Shown: positions 7,477-16,929 of the stretch, one piece after another | Layout: every line of letters begins with the position of its first letter | Numbering within the stretch: the stretch's first letter is position 1 | Assembly (NCBI GenBank): GCA_016793245.1 | Contig: JAEUHW010000307.1 | Span: 1-56,305, forward strand | Source: Planctomycetota bacterium | Lineage (GTDB): Bacteria > Planctomycetota > UBA1135 > JADKAF01 | Reading direction: 5' to 3' | Length of the DNA stretch: 56,305 nt | Notes under the pieces: generated by a model | Told to the model about the DNA's origin: nothing | What the model saw: only the letters and a program-made list of their open reading frames with translations | Databases searched by the model: none | Program-made: the position numbers and the translations under genes

Positions 7477-10122
7477 TCAATCGTCCCCGCCGCCGTCCTC
7501 GTCGCCGGCGTCATCGCCTCCATCGCCGTCATCCGCGTCCGCATCGAGGTCGGATTCCGCGGCTTCGTCGAGTTCCGCATCTGCGTCGGCCTCCGCGTCC
7601 TCGTTCGCCTCGGCGCTCGGCGCGGGGCGTGCGCCCTTCGCCTGAGCTGCCGCGGCGGCCACCGCCTCGGCGGCTTCCGCCGCCAGCTCGTCCTCGTCCT
7701 CGCGGACGACCTTGCGCGCGGAGACCACGCGATCCTCGGCGCGCGGGTTCACGAGGCGCACCCCTTGGGTACCTCGGCCCTGCGTCGGGACCGAGTCCGC
7801 GGGGATGCGGACGATCATCCCTTCCAGCGTGACGAACATCACGTCGTCACCGTCGGCGACGGTGAGCGCGTTCACGACCTGGCCGTTGCGCTCGCTCGTG
7901 CGGATGTTGATGACGCCCTTCGAGCCGCGACGGGTCTTGCGGTACTCGTCGATCGGCGTGCGCTTGCCGAAGCCGTTCTCGCAGACCGAGAGGATGAGCG
8001 CGCCCGGGCTCGCGATGACGAGGTCGACGACGCGGTCGCCCTCGCGGAGCGCGATCCCGCGCACCCCGCGCGCGACGCGCCCCATCGAGCGAACTTCGCC
8101 TTCGGAGAAGCGCGCCGCCTGCCCCTGCGCCGTGACCAGCAGGATCTCCTGACCCGTATGGCAGAGCGCGACATCGACGAGCTGGTCGTCGTCATCGAGC
8201 TCGATCGCGCGGATGCCCGCGCTGCGCGGACGCGAGTACGCCTCGAGCTTCGTCTTCTTGATCGTGCCCTTCCGCGTCACGAACACGAGCGAGCGCTCGT
8301 CGAACTCGCGCATCGGGAGGATGACGCGGATCGTCTCGCCCTCCTCGAGCTCGAGCACGTTCGCGATCGAGCGGCCGCGCGAGGTGCGACCGAGCTCGGG
8401 CAGCTCGTAGACCTTGCGCCAGTAGCAGCGGCCCTTGTCGCTGAAGAAGAGCAGGGTGTCCTTCGCCAGCGCGACGAAGAGGTCCTGGATGACGTCGCCT
8501 TCCTTCGTCTCGGCGCCGCTGATGCCGCGGCCGCCGCGACCCTGCGAGCGATACGTGCTGAGCGGTGTCCGCTTCACGTAGCCCTGCTCGCTGAAGGTCA
8601 CCGCCATCATGTCGTCGGCGATCAGGTCCTCGATGATGAGGTCGCCTTCCTGCTCGTCGATCAGCGTGCGGCGCGCGTCGCCGTACTTCTGACGCAGCTC
8701 GGCGACGTCGGCGCGGATGATCGCGTAGACGCGCTCGTCGCGCGCGAGGATGTCCTTCAGGTCGGCGATCAGCAGCTCGAGCTTCTGGATGTCCTCCTCC
8801 AGCTTCTCGATCGCCAGCGCGGTCAAGCGCTTCAAGCGCATGTCGACGATCGCCTGCGACTGGCGCTCGGAGAGCGAGAAGCGCTGCTCGAGCTTCGACT
8901 TCGCATCGGCCTCGTCGGTCGAGGCCTTGATGATCGCGATGACCTCGTCGATGTTCTGCACGGCGATGTGCAGGCCGCGCAGGATGTGGATCTCGTCCTC
9001 GGCCTGGCGCAATTCGAAGCGCGTGCGCCGGCGGATCACCTGGAAGCGCGAGTCGCGATAGGCCTCGAGCAGCTCCTTCAGGTTCAGCGTGCGCGGGCGG
9101 CCTTCTTCGTCGATCACCAGATTGATGATCGAGAAGCTGCTCTGCAGCGGCGTGTGCTTGAAGAGCTGGTTCACGAGGACCTGCGGGTCCTCGTTCTTCT
9201 TCAGCAGCGCGGTGAGGCGGATGCCGTTGCGATCGCTGTAGTCCTTGATGTCGTGCAGGCCGGGGAGCTTGCCCTCGTTGTAGACCTCGCGGATCTTGTC
9301 CTTGATCGCCTCCTTCTTCACCTGATACGGGATCTCGGTGAAGACGATCGTGGCGCGCCCGTCGCGCGACTCTTCGACCTCGTACTTCGCGCGCACGTAG
9401 ACGATGCCGCGGCCCGTGTACGCCGCCTGCAGCGCGCCGCTGCGCCCGCGGATCGTGCCGCCGGTCGGGAAGTCGGGGCCGGGGACGATCTTCACCAGCG
9501 CGTCGATGCCGATCGAGGCATCGTCGAGCAGCGCCGTCAGCGCGTCGCAGATCTCGGTCAGGTTGTGCGGCGGGAGGCTCGTCGCCATGCCGACCGCGAT
9601 CCCGTCCGAGCCGTTGCAGAGCAGGTTCGGGAACTTCGACGGGAACACGACCGGCTCCTGGGTCGTGTTGTCGTAGTTCGGGATGAAGTCGACGGTGTCC
9701 TTGTTGATGTCCTCCAGCATCTCCACCGCGGCGCCCGTCATGCGCGCCTCGGTGTAGCGCATGGCCGCGGGGCCGTCGCCGTCGATGCTGCCGAAGTTCC
9801 CCTGCCCGTCGACGAGCGGGTAGCGCAGCGAGAACTCCTGCGCCATGCGCACGAGCGTCGGGTAGACGACCGCCTCGCCGTGCGGGTGGTAGTTGCCCGA
9901 GGTGTCGCCGCAGATCTTCGCGCACTTCCTGTAGCGGCTGCGCGGTCCGAGACCGAGCTCGCGCATCGCGTAGAGGATGCGCCGCTGCGAAGGCTTCAGC
10001 CCGTCGCGGAGGTCGGGAAGCGCTCGCGAACGAATCACGCTCATCGCGTAATTCATGTACGAGGTCTTCATCTCCTTCTCGACGTGCAGAGAAGGGATGT
10101 GGGCTCCGGGAGAGGACTCCAT
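7477..10122 (-). CDS. gyrA: DNA gyrase subunit A
   Basis: This gene encodes 881 residues from ATG 10122. It is the DNA-breaking subunit of gyrase and acts with GyrB (35.7-38.2 kb). The N terminus [20 protein letters not shown] is classical, the catalytic tyrosine is Tyr123 in [10 protein letters not shown], and the C-terminal wrapping domain carries a GyrA-box-like TRRGSKG (E. coli QRRGGKG). The quinolone-determining region reads [13 protein letters not shown], so the positions of E. coli Ser83 and Asp87 are Ala84 (GCG) and Pro88 (CCG). The protein ends in a long tail of about 60 residues made almost only of Asp, Glu, Ala and Gly, which resembles the regulatory acidic tail of E. coli GyrA. 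gyrA is about 25 kb from gyrB and on the other strand. Confidence 0.98.
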   Translation of the reverse strand: MESSPGAHIPSLHVEKEMKTSYMNYAMSVIRSRALPDLRDGLKPSQRRILYAMRELGLGPRSRYRKCAKICGDTSGNYHPHGEAVVYPTLVRMAQEFSLRYPLVDGQGNFGSIDGDGPAAMRYTEARMTGAAVEMLEDINKDTVDFIPNYDNTTQEPVVFPSKFPNLLCNGSDGIAVGMATSLPPHNLTEICDALTALLDDASIGIDALVKIVPGPDFPTGGTIRGRSGALQAAYTGRGIVYVRAKYEVEESRDGRATIVFTEIPYQVKKEAIKDKIREVYNEGKLPGLHDIKDYSDRNGIRLTALLKKNEDPQVLVNQLFKHTPLQSSFSIINLVIDEEGRPRTLNLKELLEAYRDSRFQVIRRRTRFELRQAEDEIHILRGLHIAVQNIDEVIAIIKASTDEADAKSKLEQRFSLSERQSQAIVDMRLKRLTALAIEKLEEDIQKLELLIADLKDILARDERVYAIIRADVAELRQKYGDARRTLIDEQEGDLIIEDLIADDMMAVTFSEQGYVKRTPLSTYRSQGRGGRGISGAETKEGDVIQDLFVALAKDTLLFFSDKGRCYWRKVYELPELGRTSRGRSIANVLELEEGETIRVILPMREFDERSLVFVTRKGTIKKTKLEAYSRPRSAGIRAIELDDDDQLVDVALCHTGQEILLVTAQGQAARFSEGEVRSMGRVARGVRGIALREGDRVVDLVIASPGALILSVCENGFGKRTPIDEYRKTRRGSKGVINIRTSERNGQVVNALTVADGDDVMFVTLEGMIVRIPADSVPTQGRGTQGVRLVNPRAEDRVVSARKVVREDEDELAAEAAEAVAAAAAQAKGARPAPSAEANEDAEADADAELDEAAESDLDADADDGDGGDDAGDEDGGGDD

Positions 10123-10231
10123 CAGGGTCTCCGAGGGGGGCCGAGGTAACCGGCGCCTCTAGATCGAATTTCGACGGGGCTCGCGGCGTTCTGCTACGGC
10201 CCCTGCAAAGCGGGGCATCATCCTCGAAACA

Positions 10232-10251
10232 GGGCCTGAAATCAAAGGCCC
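10232..10251 (-). terminator. Possible terminator of the M48 peptidase gene
   Basis: GGGCCT and AGGCCC form a 6-bp stem around an 8-base loop that contains the peptidase stop codon. On the minus strand it is followed by TGTTTCG. Weak evidence. Confidence 0.3.
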
Positions 10252-11990
10252 GAGGAGGCCTCCGAAGGACCTGCGAGATAGGCCGCGACGCCGCTGCGCA
10301 GGGCCTCGGGAACGCGGTGCTCGTGCTCCGCACACCAGCGTTCCCAGCGCGAGAACGCGGAACGGAAGCCGTGGTCGCGCAAGAATTGTGCGCGTTCGAG
10401 CAGGGGAGCCAGTTCGAGCGCGCCGGAGGTCTCGCCCTCGAGGCGCGCCAAGGTCAGACAGCGCCAGGCCACATCGATCGCGCCGCGCTCGGCTTCGCTG
10501 CGGGCTCGATCGACGAGATGCGCCGCGCGGGCGGCGTGCGCCGGGATCAGCGCCCGCGTCGCGCGCCCGAGCTCGGCGAGCTCGAGGACCTCGCGCTGGT
10601 CGCGAGGATCTTCGAACCAGGTCGCGTGGGAGCGCGCGCGGTCGTAGGCGCCGAGCCCGAGCTCCAGGCGGATCCACTCCACCGGCAACGCCGGAAGGTA
10701 GAGCCAGAGCTTCACCGCGAGCAACACGGCGAGCGTTCCTTGCAGCGCCAGGGAAACGCGCCGCAAGCGCCGCTCGAACGCCTGCGCCGCGAGAGGATCG
10801 CCCTCCAAGCGCTGCTGGAACGCGGCCCGCTGCAGAGGGCTGTCGTGCCTCCAACCGCCGCGATCCAACGGCTGTCCCATGCTGCGGCAGACCTCCAGCA
10901 GCGCGCCGCGGAAGAGGGCGCCCGAGCCCACGGCCTGCATCGCCACCAGGTCCGCTTCGCATTCGCAGGCCCGCGAGAGGCGCCCGAAGCCGAACCACCA
11001 AGCGACGCCGATCGCGATCAAGACCAGCGCTTCGACCCCGAGGCGCAGCGCGAGCGGGATCTCCTCGGCTGCACTCCACGGTCCCCAGGCGAGCCAGCGC
11101 TCATCTTGCGCCAGGAGATCGGCGAGGAGCCACGCCGCGAAGAGCGCGCCGAAGCCCAGCGCCGCATAGCGCCGCACGTGATGGCGCCGCGCGTGCGCGG
11201 CTTCGTGGGCGAAGACCGCGGCGACCTCGGCGGCGTGCAAGCGCGCGAGCAGGAGATCGGTGAACACGACGATGCGCCGCCGGCCCGCGCCGATGATCGC
11301 GGCGTTCGCCATCTGCTGCCCGGTGGGCCAGACGTAGAGCTCGCGGAAGCGGAAACCCATGCGCGAGGCGACCTCCTCGAGGAGCCGCCGCAGCGGGCTC
11401 GCGGGAAGCGGCCGCAAGCGCCACGCCCAGCGCAACAACACGGGCAATGCGTAGAGCAACGCGAGCACGCTGAACGCGACCGCGCCCCACAGCGCGAGCT
11501 CCACCTGCTCGACGGCGATGCGCAGCGGCGGCCAGAGCGCCGAGAGCGCGATGCAGCCGTCGAGGAAGAGGAACGGCACGAGCGGGAAGAGCTCCATCTC
11601 GAGCCGGAGGCGCAGCGCGGACGCGAGGTCCTGCCCCGCGAGCCCTTCCTCGCGCAGCAGGACCTGGTTGGCGCGCGCGTGCGAAGCGAGGAACGGCCCC
11701 AGCGCCACGAGCATTCCCAGCCAAGGCCAGTCGCGCACCCCGAGGTCGTGCAGCGCGTCGAGCCACCCCGTCCCGAAGAGACAGAGCGCATGTAGCGCGA
11801 GCCCGAACGCGGGCAGCGCGCGCTGCGCCCTGCGCAGTCGCACGCGCGCGACGGCGAACCACGCCACCGCGAGCACGAACGCCGTGAACGCGAGCGGCTC
11901 CCACGCCGCGCGCGCACCGCGCGGCGGCGCCGAGGGTTCGGCGAGATGGATCAGCAGGACGGCGCCGAGCGCCCAGATCAGGTTGCCCAC
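10242..11990 (-). CDS. Membrane-embedded M48-family metallopeptidase
   Basis: This gene encodes about 582 residues if GTG 11990 is used; GTG 11999 is an equally possible start. Both overlap the end of dapF, so the genes are coupled. Several hydrophobic segments precede the protease core (for example about 5-17, 34-50, 62-80, 91-103, 137-155, 167-188). The zinc motif HEAAH is at about 262-266, with ECEAD some 80 residues later supplying the third ligand, the layout of HtpX/Ste24-type M48 peptidases. TGQQMANAAIIG before the core is also a family feature. About 200 residues after the core form an unrecognised helical domain. It probably takes part in membrane or periplasmic protein turnover; the target is unknown. 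Confidence 0.85.
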   Translation of the reverse strand: MGNLIWALGAVLLIHLAEPSAPPRGARAAWEPLAFTAFVLAVAWFAVARVRLRRAQRALPAFGLALHALCLFGTGWLDALHDLGVRDWPWLGMLVALGPFLASHARANQVLLREEGLAGQDLASALRLRLEMELFPLVPFLFLDGCIALSALWPPLRIAVEQVELALWGAVAFSVLALLYALPVLLRWAWRLRPLPASPLRRLLEEVASRMGFRFRELYVWPTGQQMANAAIIGAGRRRIVVFTDLLLARLHAAEVAAVFAHEAAHARRHHVRRYAALGFGALFAAWLLADLLAQDERWLAWGPWSAAEEIPLALRLGVEALVLIAIGVAWWFGFGRLSRACECEADLVAMQAVGSGALFRGALLEVCRSMGQPLDRGGWRHDSPLQRAAFQQRLEGDPLAAQAFERRLRRVSLALQGTLAVLLAVKLWLYLPALPVEWIRLELGLGAYDRARSHATWFEDPRDQREVLELAELGRATRALIPAHAARAAHLVDRARSEAERGAIDVAWRCLTLARLEGETSGALELAPLLERAQFLRDHGFRSAFSRWERWCAEHEHRVPEALRSGVAAYLAGPSEASSGL

Positions 11991-12856
11991 ACGCGCCACT
12001 CGCCGCGGAAGACCTCGGTCGCGGGACCGCGGAGGAGCGTGCGTTCGCCGAGCTCGACCTCGAGCGCTCCGCCGCGGAGCTCGAGCCGCAGCGCGCCGCG
12101 AGGACGACCGAGGCGCGCGGCGACGGCGGCGATCGCGCAGGCGCCGCTGCCGCAGGCCCAGGTCTCCGCGCTGCCGCGTTCCCACGTGCGTTGCCGCGCG
12201 CCGCGCTCGTCGAGCTGCGCGACCTCTACGTTCACGCGCGCGGGGAAGCGCGCGTCGCGCTCGACGAGCGGACCGAAGCGCTCGAGCGGGAACTCGTCCA
12301 GCGCGCGCGGCTCTGGGCTCGCGAGGAAGAAGACCACATGAGGATTGCCGAACGACACCGCGTGTCCGGTGTAGGTCGCGCCTTCGAAGCGCACGTCGAT
12401 CTGCGGCGTCGCCGCGACGCGATCGGGGAGCACGGGGATTCGCTCCGGCTCGAAGCACGGCGCGCCGAGCTCGACCTCGACCCAGGCGCTCGGCCCATCG
12501 TCCCGCACGATGCGCGCGGCATGCAGCCCGACCGCCGACTCCAGCACGAACTCCTTCGCGCCGCCGGTCCAGCCCGAGTCGTAGGCCCACTTCGCGAGAC
12601 AGCGCAGGCCGTTGCCGCACATCTCGCCCGGGGTTCCATCGACGTTGAACATCTGCATGCGGCAGACGCCGCGCTCCGAGGGGGCGGCGAGGATCAGCCC
12701 ATCGGAGCCGATCCCGGCGCGCCGGTCGGATACGGCCCGCGCGAGGGCTCCGGGGTCGATCGGCAGGGGAGCGTGGCGCACGTCGAGGAAGACGTAGTCG
12801 TTGCGCGCCCCTTCGAGCTTGGTGAAGGGCAGGGAGAGTCGGTGGAGGGGGGTCAT
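11978..12856 (-). CDS. dapF: Diaminopimelate epimerase
   Basis: This gene encodes 292 residues. DapF interconverts LL- and meso-diaminopimelate, the last epimerisation before lysine and peptidoglycan cross-linking. Both catalytic cysteines are present: Cys80 in GEMCGNGLRC and Cys235 in ETWACGSGACA. The N-terminal KLEGARNDYVFLD motif and the internal SFGNPHVVFF segment are typical, and length is normal (270-300). The presence of DapF suggests this organism makes meso-DAP. The gene is the first of a minus-strand run with the M48 peptidase, which starts inside its last codons. A divergent small gene begins 170 bp upstream. Confidence 0.97.
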   Translation of the reverse strand: MTPLHRLSLPFTKLEGARNDYVFLDVRHAPLPIDPGALARAVSDRRAGIGSDGLILAAPSERGVCRMQMFNVDGTPGEMCGNGLRCLAKWAYDSGWTGGAKEFVLESAVGLHAARIVRDDGPSAWVEVELGAPCFEPERIPVLPDRVAATPQIDVRFEGATYTGHAVSFGNPHVVFFLASPEPRALDEFPLERFGPLVERDARFPARVNVEVAQLDERGARQRTWERGSAETWACGSGACAIAAVAARLGRPRGALRLELRGGALEVELGERTLLRGPATEVFRGEWRVWAT

Positions 12857-13025
12857 CGGCGATCGCGTGAGGAGACCGGCATCCGAACCGGGAAGGCCGG
12901 CGGGATCAACGCCGCGAGCGCTTCACGGAGGCATTTCTGGTTTTGGTCGTCCCCGAGTCGCGTGGGCGACGTTTGGGGGGCGTGCTCCGCGGCCCGGCGG
13001 AGCGATCCGCCCCCCGAGGTCCGCC

Positions 13026-13400
13026 ATGGAAGCCAAGCCCCGCATTCCGCAGAACCGCCCGGCTCTCGAGCAGGCCATCGGCCGGCTCCGCCATTGCGAC
13101 GACGCGCTCCTGCGCCACCTCGCCCGCCAGATCGAGCGGGACGAGCTCTCTCCCGCGACGGCGTTCGAGATGCTGGAGCGCTTCGAGATGGCCTCGCTCA
13201 CCCAGCTCTCCAGCGGCTTCCCCGCCGGCGAAGCGGGGTGCGACGCCGAGCGCGCGCTGCAGCAGCGCATCGAGATCCTGGGCGCCACCCTCCGCGGGGG
13301 CGGCAGCGCGGTCCCGACCCTCCATCAACCAGCGCGCTCCGGCGCGCCGCGCCGGAACGGCGGTGAGGGTCGCCCGCGCAGCAGCCGAGCCGCGGGGTAG
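13026..13400 (+). CDS. Small conserved-looking protein of unknown function
   Basis: An ATG at 13026, preceded by GAGGT, opens 124 codons. The first 90 residues have a protein-like helical pattern (ALEQAIGRLRHCDDALLRHL, then ATAFEMLERFEMASL) and third codon positions are strongly G/C. The last 30 are low-complexity and basic. I recognise no family. It stands alone between dapF (divergent) and the peptidase-MA-like gene, and a good stem-loop terminator follows at 13441. Confidence 0.5.
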   Translation: MEAKPRIPQNRPALEQAIGRLRHCDDALLRHLARQIERDELSPATAFEMLERFEMASLTQLSSGFPAGEAGCDAERALQQRIEILGATLRGGGSAVPTLHQPARSGAPRRNGGEGRPRSSRAAG

Positions 13401-13440
13401 CGCGCGCCGCTCTGCCTCTCGGTGACCTCTCCTCTGTGAC

Positions 13441-13480
13441 ACGGGCCCGGGGCCCAGCGCCCCACGGGCCCGTCTTCGTT
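13441..13480 (+). terminator. Rho-independent-like terminator
   Basis: ACGGGCCC at 13441-13448 pairs perfectly with GGGCCCGT at 13466-13473. An inner GGGG/CCCC extends the stem across a small bulge. CTTCGTTT follows. It would end transcription of the small gene at 13026. Confidence 0.55.
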
Positions 13481-13546
13481 TCCACGGCTTGCGGACCGAC
13501 CGCGCCGGGGTAGCTTCGGGGCAGGCGCACGCGGCGCTCTCGAGTG

Positions 13547-14539
13547 ATGAAGTTCCTCCTCTGGCTCTGGCTCTGGGTCGGCCTGGCTCCGCTCGCCGAC
13601 GCGGTCCCGCTCTTCGACGGCAAGCGCCGTCTCGAGGGTGCGGGCCTCGTCGTGCGTTTCGATGCCGAACATCGCGACCTCGCCCAGGAGATCTTCGCCA
13701 CGCTCCCCGGCCACGTGCAGGAGCTCGCAAGCAAGCTCGCGCTGCCGCCGCCGCCCTTGGTCGAAGTCATCGTGGTGAAGGACCGCCGCGAAGCCGGGCG
13801 CTGGACGAGCGCGCCGGTGCCCACCTGGAGTGCCGCCCTGGCGCTGCCGGACCAAGGGCGAATGCTCGTGCAGGTCGATCACCTGCCGCCGGCCGATCGC
13901 CGCGAGCTCTCCACGGTTCTCCGCCATGAGGCGCTGCATCTCGTCTTCGGCCAATTACCTTGGCATGTGAGGCGCAGCATCCCGCTCTGGTTCGAGGAAG
14001 GTGTCGCTCAGGTCTATGCCGCGCCGATCTTTCGCTTCCAACGCGACGAGCTCGCGCTGCGCGTCCAGATCTGGCACTCGCCGAATCTCGCGGAATGGGC
14101 CGAGCGCTTCCCCGAGGACGGCGACGGCGCGCGCACGGCCTATCTCTACTCGGAGGCCATGGTGCGCCTCATGGTGCGCTACTGGGGCAACGAGGTGATC
14201 GGGCGCATCCTGACCGAGCTCGAACGCGCCGATTCCTTCGGCGCCGCCGTCGTCGCCGTGACCGGCGAACCCGTCGTCTGGCACGAAGCGCGCCTGCACG
14301 AAGAGCTCGCGAGCGACCGCAGCGTGTACGTGCGCTCGCTCTACGGCTATCTCGGCGGGCTCGGCATCTTCGCGATCTCGCCCCTGCTCGTCCTCGGCTT
14401 CGCGCGTGCGCGCCGCAAGCGCCGCGATCGGCTACAGCGCTTCGAGGACGACGAAGATGCGAGCGAGCTCAGCGAGCTCGACCGCGCCGCGCTCGCCGCC
14501 ACCGACGAGCCACCTCCGAGCGAAGAACGCGAGCCGTGA
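13547..14539 (+). CDS. Secreted or anchored peptidase-MA-like metalloprotease
   Basis: This gene encodes 330 residues from ATG 13547; a GTG directly before it is an alternative. The first 20 residues are a tryptophan- and leucine-rich signal sequence (FLLWLWLWVGLAPLADA). The gluzincin motif HEALH is in STVLRHEALHLVFGQ, and PLWFEEGVAQVYA supplies the downstream glutamate ligand, the pattern of peptidase MA-like proteins. A hydrophobic segment near the C terminus (GGLGIFAISPLLVLGFA) followed by RARRKRRDR suggests a membrane anchor with a short acidic cytosolic tail, so the protease domain would face the periplasm. The stop overlaps the GTG start of the DUF72 gene by 4 bp. Substrate unknown. Confidence 0.8.
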   Translation: MKFLLWLWLWVGLAPLADAVPLFDGKRRLEGAGLVVRFDAEHRDLAQEIFATLPGHVQELASKLALPPPPLVEVIVVKDRREAGRWTSAPVPTWSAALALPDQGRMLVQVDHLPPADRRELSTVLRHEALHLVFGQLPWHVRRSIPLWFEEGVAQVYAAPIFRFQRDELALRVQIWHSPNLAEWAERFPEDGDGARTAYLYSEAMVRLMVRYWGNEVIGRILTELERADSFGAAVVAVTGEPVVWHEARLHEELASDRSVYVRSLYGYLGGLGIFAISPLLVLGFARARRKRRDRLQRFEDDEDASELSELDRAALAATDEPPPSEEREP

Positions 14540-15453
14540 GCTCCGCTCCCGCGATCAAGATCGGCATCGCTGGGTGGAGCTACGCGGACTGGGAAGGCAT
14601 CGTCTACGAGAGCCAAGCGGGACGCGGCACGCGCGACCCCTTGCTCGCCGTAGGGCGCTGCGTCGATCTCTTGGAGATCAACTCCACCTTCTATCGCACG
14701 CCGCGACGCAGCTCCGCGCAATCCTGGCTCCAGCGCGCTGCCGCGCTCCCGCATCTCCGCTTCAGCGCCAAGGCACCCTCCGCTTGCACGCACGAGCGCG
14801 CGCGCATCCGAGACGAGGCGCGTGCGTTCCGCGAAGCGCTTTCACCGCTGTATGACGCGGGCAAGCTCGAAGTCGTCGTCGCGCAGTATCCCTTCTTCTT
14901 CGAGCCCGGAACCGCTGAGCGCGACGCGGTTCGAGAGCTCGCCGAAGCGCTGCGTCCCTGGCCGGTCATCTTCGAGCTGCGCGCGCCGCGCTGGACCAGC
15001 GAGGAGGAGCGCGCGTTCTTGCGCAGCGAAGCGATCGACCTCGCGTGCGTGGACCTGCCGGGAGACGCGCACGGCGGCGCGCGCGAGATCGCGGGCCAGG
15101 GCAGTCGCTTCTACCTGCGCATGCACGGACGGAACGGCGCCGCGTGGTTCCGGCGCGGCTCGACGCGCGATCAAGCTTATGACTACCTCTACACCACGGC
15201 CGAGCTAGAGCCTTGGATCGCGCGCGCGAAGGGCGCGCTCGCCCGCGGCAAACCCTCGGCGATCATCACCAACAACCACTTCCGCGGGCAGGCGCTGGTG
15301 AACGCGATCCAGATGCGCGCGTTGCTCGCGGGCGAGCCGCAGAGCGCGCCCGAGGCGCTGATCGCGCGCTATCCTTCACTGCGCGAGCACGCGCGCGTCG
15401 AGAAGAGCGCAGCATCGACCCCGGATCTCTTTGCGGAGCTGGGGCCGGGCTGA
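14536..15453 (+). CDS. DUF72 (YecE-like) TIM-barrel protein
   Basis: This gene encodes 305 residues starting at GTG 14536, overlapping the preceding stop by GTGA. Family features are clear: KIGIAGWSYADWEGIVY at the N terminus, LLEINSTFYRTP, LRFSAKAPSACTHE, a central FELRAPRW, YLRMHGRNG and a C-terminal NNHFRGQALVNAIQMR. DUF72 proteins have a TIM-barrel fold; their reaction has not been established as far as I know. Coupling to the peptidase-MA-like gene suggests co-expression only. The next gene is convergent, 46 bp away. Confidence 0.9.
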   Translation: MSSAPAIKIGIAGWSYADWEGIVYESQAGRGTRDPLLAVGRCVDLLEINSTFYRTPRRSSAQSWLQRAAALPHLRFSAKAPSACTHERARIRDEARAFREALSPLYDAGKLEVVVAQYPFFFEPGTAERDAVRELAEALRPWPVIFELRAPRWTSEEERAFLRSEAIDLACVDLPGDAHGGAREIAGQGSRFYLRMHGRNGAAWFRRGSTRDQAYDYLYTTAELEPWIARAKGALARGKPSAIITNNHFRGQALVNAIQMRALLAGEPQSAPEALIARYPSLREHARVEKSAASTPDLFAELGPG

Positions 15454-15499
15454 GCTCTTCAGCGCACTTCGTCTCCTTCGAGCGGAGCGCGGGCGAGGC

Positions 15500-16849
15500 C
15501 TACTTCTTCAGGAACTCGCCCACCGACTCATCGAACTCCTTCGCAGCCTTCGCGATCGCCTTGAACTTGCTATCAGCGCCCTTGCCGTCCATCACCGCCT
15601 GCATCGCCTCTTGGAAGAGCTGGGTGTGCTTCGCGTTGCCGCCGTCGACGAAGTACGCGACGAGGAGGCCGAGCTGGGACATCGCCTTCAGGAAGGGCTC
15701 GGCTTCCATCCGGCTGGGATCCATGGTCTCGAAGAGATCGGCGTACTTGCCGAGGCCGCCGGTGATGTAGGGGCTGTTCTCGATCAGCCACTTGCGGTCG
15801 GTCTTGTCGTGGAAGCGATCGTTGTAGCCCGCGACCGCGACCTGGAACCAGACCGGGATCACGACCTTCGCTTCCTTCACGCGGTCCATGTACGCGAGTC
15901 CGATCGCGTAGCCGACGTGATGGCGCATCTTGGCGTCGTCGTTCAACGCGATCGCGGGGCGTTTCTCGTTGGCGGCGTCGAGGTAGGCCCCGTAGTTCGA
16001 GGACTCGGCGCCGATCTCGGTGGTCTCGGCGTACTTGTTGAAGTCGTTGATCGAGCCCAGGTAATAGAGATCGAGCGGCTGGCTGGGCTCGGTGCCGCCG
16101 AAGAGCGTCTTCATGCGGCGATAGGCGAGCTTCACCTGCGGGAAGACCTTCTCGAGCGCGACCTTGCGCTTGATGTTGGTGCGCAGACGCACTTGGCCTT
16201 CGGTGATCTGCCAAGGCGTCGCCCACTTGGCGTGGAAGGTGTCGGCTTGGTCTTCGTTCACCCAGCCGCCTTCCACGGGGAAGAGGCCCTGCTTCAGCTT
16301 CTCGCCGGCATCGGGCGGCAGGAGCTCGCCTTCGTGGAAGACCCACCCCTGATCCAGCTTGCCCTTCTCCTCGGCGGTGAGCCAACGGCCGTCGACCTTG
16401 ACGAGGCCCTTCTTGAGATTAGGGATATCGGCGGGATCGACCCACTGGTTGTTGTACTTGGTCCAACCCTTGGCCTTGTACTCGTCCTCTTCCTTCTTCT
16501 TCTTCAGCGCCTCCAAGTCCTTCTCCGCGACCCACTGGCCATCGAACTTGACCTGACCGAGCTCCTTCCGCGTGGCGGCGTGCTCGGGGTCTTCCTTCAC
16601 GATGTAATTGAGCTGCGACTTGTACTCGCGCTTCAGACCGACGCCGCTGCACCAGCGCGCGAGCTCGAGGTGGCCGTCGAGATCGAACTTGCCGAGCTTC
16701 TCGCGCCGCTCGCGGTACTCCTTCTTCAGCGCCTCCTCGTCCTGCGCCTGCGCGACGAAGGGAGCCAGAGCCGTCGCCGGAGCGGCGAGCGCCACGGGCA
16801 GCGAGACCAGGGAAGCGAGGGAAACGAAGAGAACGCGAGAGAGCGGCAT
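15500..16849 (-). CDS. Secreted protein with tandem G-x-W-V repeats
   Basis: This gene encodes 449 residues with a signal peptide (LFVSLASLVSLPVALAAPATALA). Residues about 36-95 are charged and helical. Then comes a run of five short repeats built around a core like VKFDGQWV, at about 100-107, 130-137, 150-157, 170-177 (HEGELL, degenerate) and 190-197. Each is followed by a charged helix (AEKDLEAL, PADIPNL, TAEEKGKL, PPDAGEKL). The C-terminal 240 residues look like one globular domain with YLDAANEKRPAIALND and RHHVGYAIGLAYM but have no metalloprotease motif. Function unknown; probably periplasmic. It is convergent with the DUF72 gene. Confidence 0.75.
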   Translation of the reverse strand: MPLSRVLFVSLASLVSLPVALAAPATALAPFVAQAQDEEALKKEYRERREKLGKFDLDGHLELARWCSGVGLKREYKSQLNYIVKEDPEHAATRKELGQVKFDGQWVAEKDLEALKKKKEEDEYKAKGWTKYNNQWVDPADIPNLKKGLVKVDGRWLTAEEKGKLDQGWVFHEGELLPPDAGEKLKQGLFPVEGGWVNEDQADTFHAKWATPWQITEGQVRLRTNIKRKVALEKVFPQVKLAYRRMKTLFGGTEPSQPLDLYYLGSINDFNKYAETTEIGAESSNYGAYLDAANEKRPAIALNDDAKMRHHVGYAIGLAYMDRVKEAKVVIPVWFQVAVAGYNDRFHDKTDRKWLIENSPYITGGLGKYADLFETMDPSRMEAEPFLKAMSQLGLLVAYFVDGGNAKHTQLFQEAMQAVMDGKGADSKFKAIAKAAKEFDESVGEFLKK

Positions 16850-16929
16850 GATTCCTCCGGGAGCTCGGCCGAAGAGCTCGAGCGGCGAACATCAAGTACG
16901 GGGATGCGGTGGGGTGCGCTGGCCGTCGT

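Noticed and set aside
7417..10149. Long open frame on the plus strand opposite gyrA
   Set aside because: It is antisense to a certain gene. High third-position GC leaves the opposite frame open, and the product is arginine-, leucine- and aspartate-rich with no family.
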